Source of the DNA: Caecitellus pseudoparvulus
Lineage: Eukaryota; Bigyra: Bicosoecida
DNA: 64,000 bases
Direction of reading: 5' to 3'
Assembly (NCBI GenBank): GCA_965644315.1
Contig: CBFFRQ010000018.1
Coordinates: forward strand, 372,001-436,000
The notes beneath the pieces are model-generated. The model saw only the letters and a list, made by a program, of their open reading frames with translations. It was not told the origin of the DNA and searched no databases. Every line of letters begins with the position of its first letter. Positions within the stretch are counted from its first letter, which is position 1. Made by a program: the position numbers and the translations under genes. Below are positions 62,803-64,000 of this stretch, piece by piece.

Positions 62803-64000
62803 CTACAAGTACATGCCCTCGGGGACATTGCCCTTCTTCTTGTACAGCACCTTCTCCTTCGCCTTCTCGAAGTCCGCTTGGGACACGCGCATGCGCCGTT
62901 CTCGCAGCGCCAGCAGCCCGGCCTCAGTGCAGATGGCCTTGACGTCTGCGCCAGACAGCTCGTCCTTGGCGGAGACAAAGCCCTCCACGTTCACATCCTC
63001 CGCCAGCGCCATTTTCCCCGTGTGAATGCCGAAGATGCGGCGCTTGGTGGCTTCGTCTGGCAGGGGGAACTCGATCTTGCGGTCGATGCGGCCAGGTCGG
63101 ATGAGGGCCGGGTCCAGCGAGTCGATGCGGTTGGTGGCCATAATGACCTTCACATCGCCGCGCTCATCGAAGCCGTCCAGCTGGTTCAGCAGCTCCAGCA
63201 TCGTGCGCTGGATCTCCTTCTCCCCGCCGCTCCCCGTGTCGTACCGCTTGGAGCCGACAGCGTCAATTTCATCGATGAAGACGATGGAAGGCGAGTTCTC
63301 CTGAGCCACCTTGAACAGCTCACGCACCAGCTTAGGCCCCTCTCCCAGGTACTTCTGGATGAGCTCACTGCCGACGATGCGCAGAAAGGTGGCGGAGGTG
63401 TGGTTGGCCACCGCCTTGGCCAGCAGCGTCTTGCCCGTGCCGGGGGGGCCGTACAGGATGACGCCCTTGGGGGGCTTGATGCCGATGTCTTCGTACAGCT
63501 CTGGGTGGGTGAGGGGCAGCTCGACGGCCTCCTTGATCTCCTGGATCTGCTTCTCCAGGCCGCCGATGTCGGCATAGGACTCCTTGGGGGCCTTCTCCAC
63601 CTTCATCACGTTCACGGCGGCGTCTGCGTTCTCCGAGAGGATGCCGACGATGCTGTGGGTTTTGTTGTGCAGGAGCACGGTGCTGCCTGGCTCCAGCTGG
63701 TCAAAGTCCACGAAGGAGAGGATGGTGACGTAGTACTCTGGCCCATTGGGCGTGGAGATGATGGCGTGCTCGTCATCGATCATCTCCTCCAGCGTCCCGA
63801 TCTCAAGCGGCGCGCCACGAATGTCCTCCACCTTTGCCCGCTCTTCCTGTGTCGAAGGGCAGTGTGTGGGGCGGCGTGAGCAGCACAAACTGCTCACGTG
63901 AGGGTGACGGGCATCCACACCCACCTTGTCGCTGGCCTCCTTGGGGCGCAGGATCTCTTGGTTGCGGATGAACTCTTCCTCCATCAGCAGGAAATCCTTG
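62803..64000 (-). CDS. RPT2: 26S proteasome regulatory ATPase Rpt2 (PSMC1), 5' end cut by window edge
   Basis: AAA ATPase of the 19S base. Exons 63925-64000 (continuing beyond the window) and 63846-62803. The visible N-terminus [17 protein letters not shown] is the coiled-coil region of Rpt2. Then [19 protein letters not shown], the OB-fold segment, Walker A GPPGTGKT, Walker [10 protein letters not shown], the arginine-finger region [12 protein letters not shown], and the C-terminal GMYL, a hydrophobic-tyrosine-X motif that opens the 20S gate. These match PSMC1 over the whole length. The 78-bp intron 63847-63924 has no stop and keeps the frame, so the unspliced frame looks continuous, adding 26 foreign residues (VGVDARHPH...). 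Confidence 0.97.
   Translation of the reverse strand, partial: KDFLLMEEEFIRNQEILRPKEASDKVGVDARHPHVSSLCCSRRPTHCPSTQEERAKVEDIRGAPLEIGTLEEMIDDEHAIISTPNGPEYYVTILSFVDFDQLEPGSTVLLHNKTHSIVGILSENADAAVNVMKVEKAPKESYADIGGLEKQIQEIKEAVELPLTHPELYEDIGIKPPKGVILYGPPGTGKTLLAKAVANHTSATFLRIVGSELIQKYLGEGPKLVRELFKVAQENSPSIVFIDEIDAVGSKRYDTGSGGEKEIQRTMLELLNQLDGFDERGDVKVIMATNRIDSLDPALIRPGRIDRKIEFPLPDEATKRRIFGIHTGKMALAEDVNVEGFVSAKDELSGADVKAICTEAGLLALRERRMRVSQADFEKAKEKVLYKKKGNVPEGMYL

Noticed and set aside
62746-63879. Plus-strand frame of 377 codons opposite Rpt2
   Set aside because: Antisense shadow produced by extreme GC3 in a highly conserved gene.

Overview
This is a window of eukaryotic nuclear DNA. It is GC-rich and very gene-dense: about 32 protein genes in 64 kb, close to 2 kb per gene. 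Most are interrupted by short spliceosomal introns of about 64-125 bp, many with GTGCGTG or GTGAGTG donors. A handful of introns exceed 200 bp. The gene content (ribosomal proteins S4 and L7a, proteasome Rpt2, PP2A, mitochondrial Atm1 and Tom22, E2F, cyclin L, and several cilium genes) fits a flagellated, GC-rich unicellular protist. Domain mixes such as RCC1/TIG/Cys-rich/multi-TM, a sulfurylase-kinase fusion and a plasmepsin V/ASP5-like protease recall stramenopile, haptophyte or alveolate relatives, but the lineage cannot be fixed from this sequence alone.

Layout. 1-12.7 kb, all on +: a 5'-truncated ERK-type MAP kinase, an STK16-like kinase, a divergent chaperonin resembling MKKS/BBS6, a type I membrane aspartyl protease of the plasmepsin V/ASP5 style, a membrane-anchored ATP sulfurylase-APS kinase fusion, and a leucine-rich-repeat protein. 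12.7-25.7 kb: a TPR+SET methyltransferase (-), a secreted propeller/barrel protein (+), cyclin L (+), B9D1 (-), ribosomal protein S4 (+), an E2F factor (-) and a DUF72 protein with PCNA-binding-like tails (-). 25.8-30.7 kb, all on -: SPAG1, a small SH2-domain protein and a weakly supported RVxF-motif protein. 31.3-42 kb: MORN5, PP2A catalytic subunit and a cupredoxin-fold nuclear-type protein (+), L7a (-), TOM22-like (+), a CS-domain protein (-), and TRMO carrying a membrane anchor and a coiled-coil repeat (+). 42.5-51.6 kb: one uninterrupted 9-kb gene for a 3021-residue RCC1/TIG/multi-TM receptor-like protein. 51.8-64 kb: an MGRN1-like RING ligase (-), an App1-like HAD protein (+), a HAD-Alba fusion (-), OSCP1 (-), an mL40-like mitoribosomal protein (+), Atm1 (-), a small ER membrane protein (+), and Rpt2 (-, cut by the right edge).

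How the genes relate. There are no operons. Neighbours are mostly convergent pairs with very short gaps (9 to about 180 bp) or divergent pairs sharing 300-700 bp. Five genes (MKKS-like, B9D1, SPAG1, MORN5, OSCP1) point to a motile, compartmentalised cilium: chaperonin, transition zone, dynein preassembly and axoneme or transport roles. Exon models given here were built by joining GT-AG sites so that reading phase and family alignment both hold. No transcript evidence was available. Family calls rest on recognised motifs and recalled family patterns, not on database searches.
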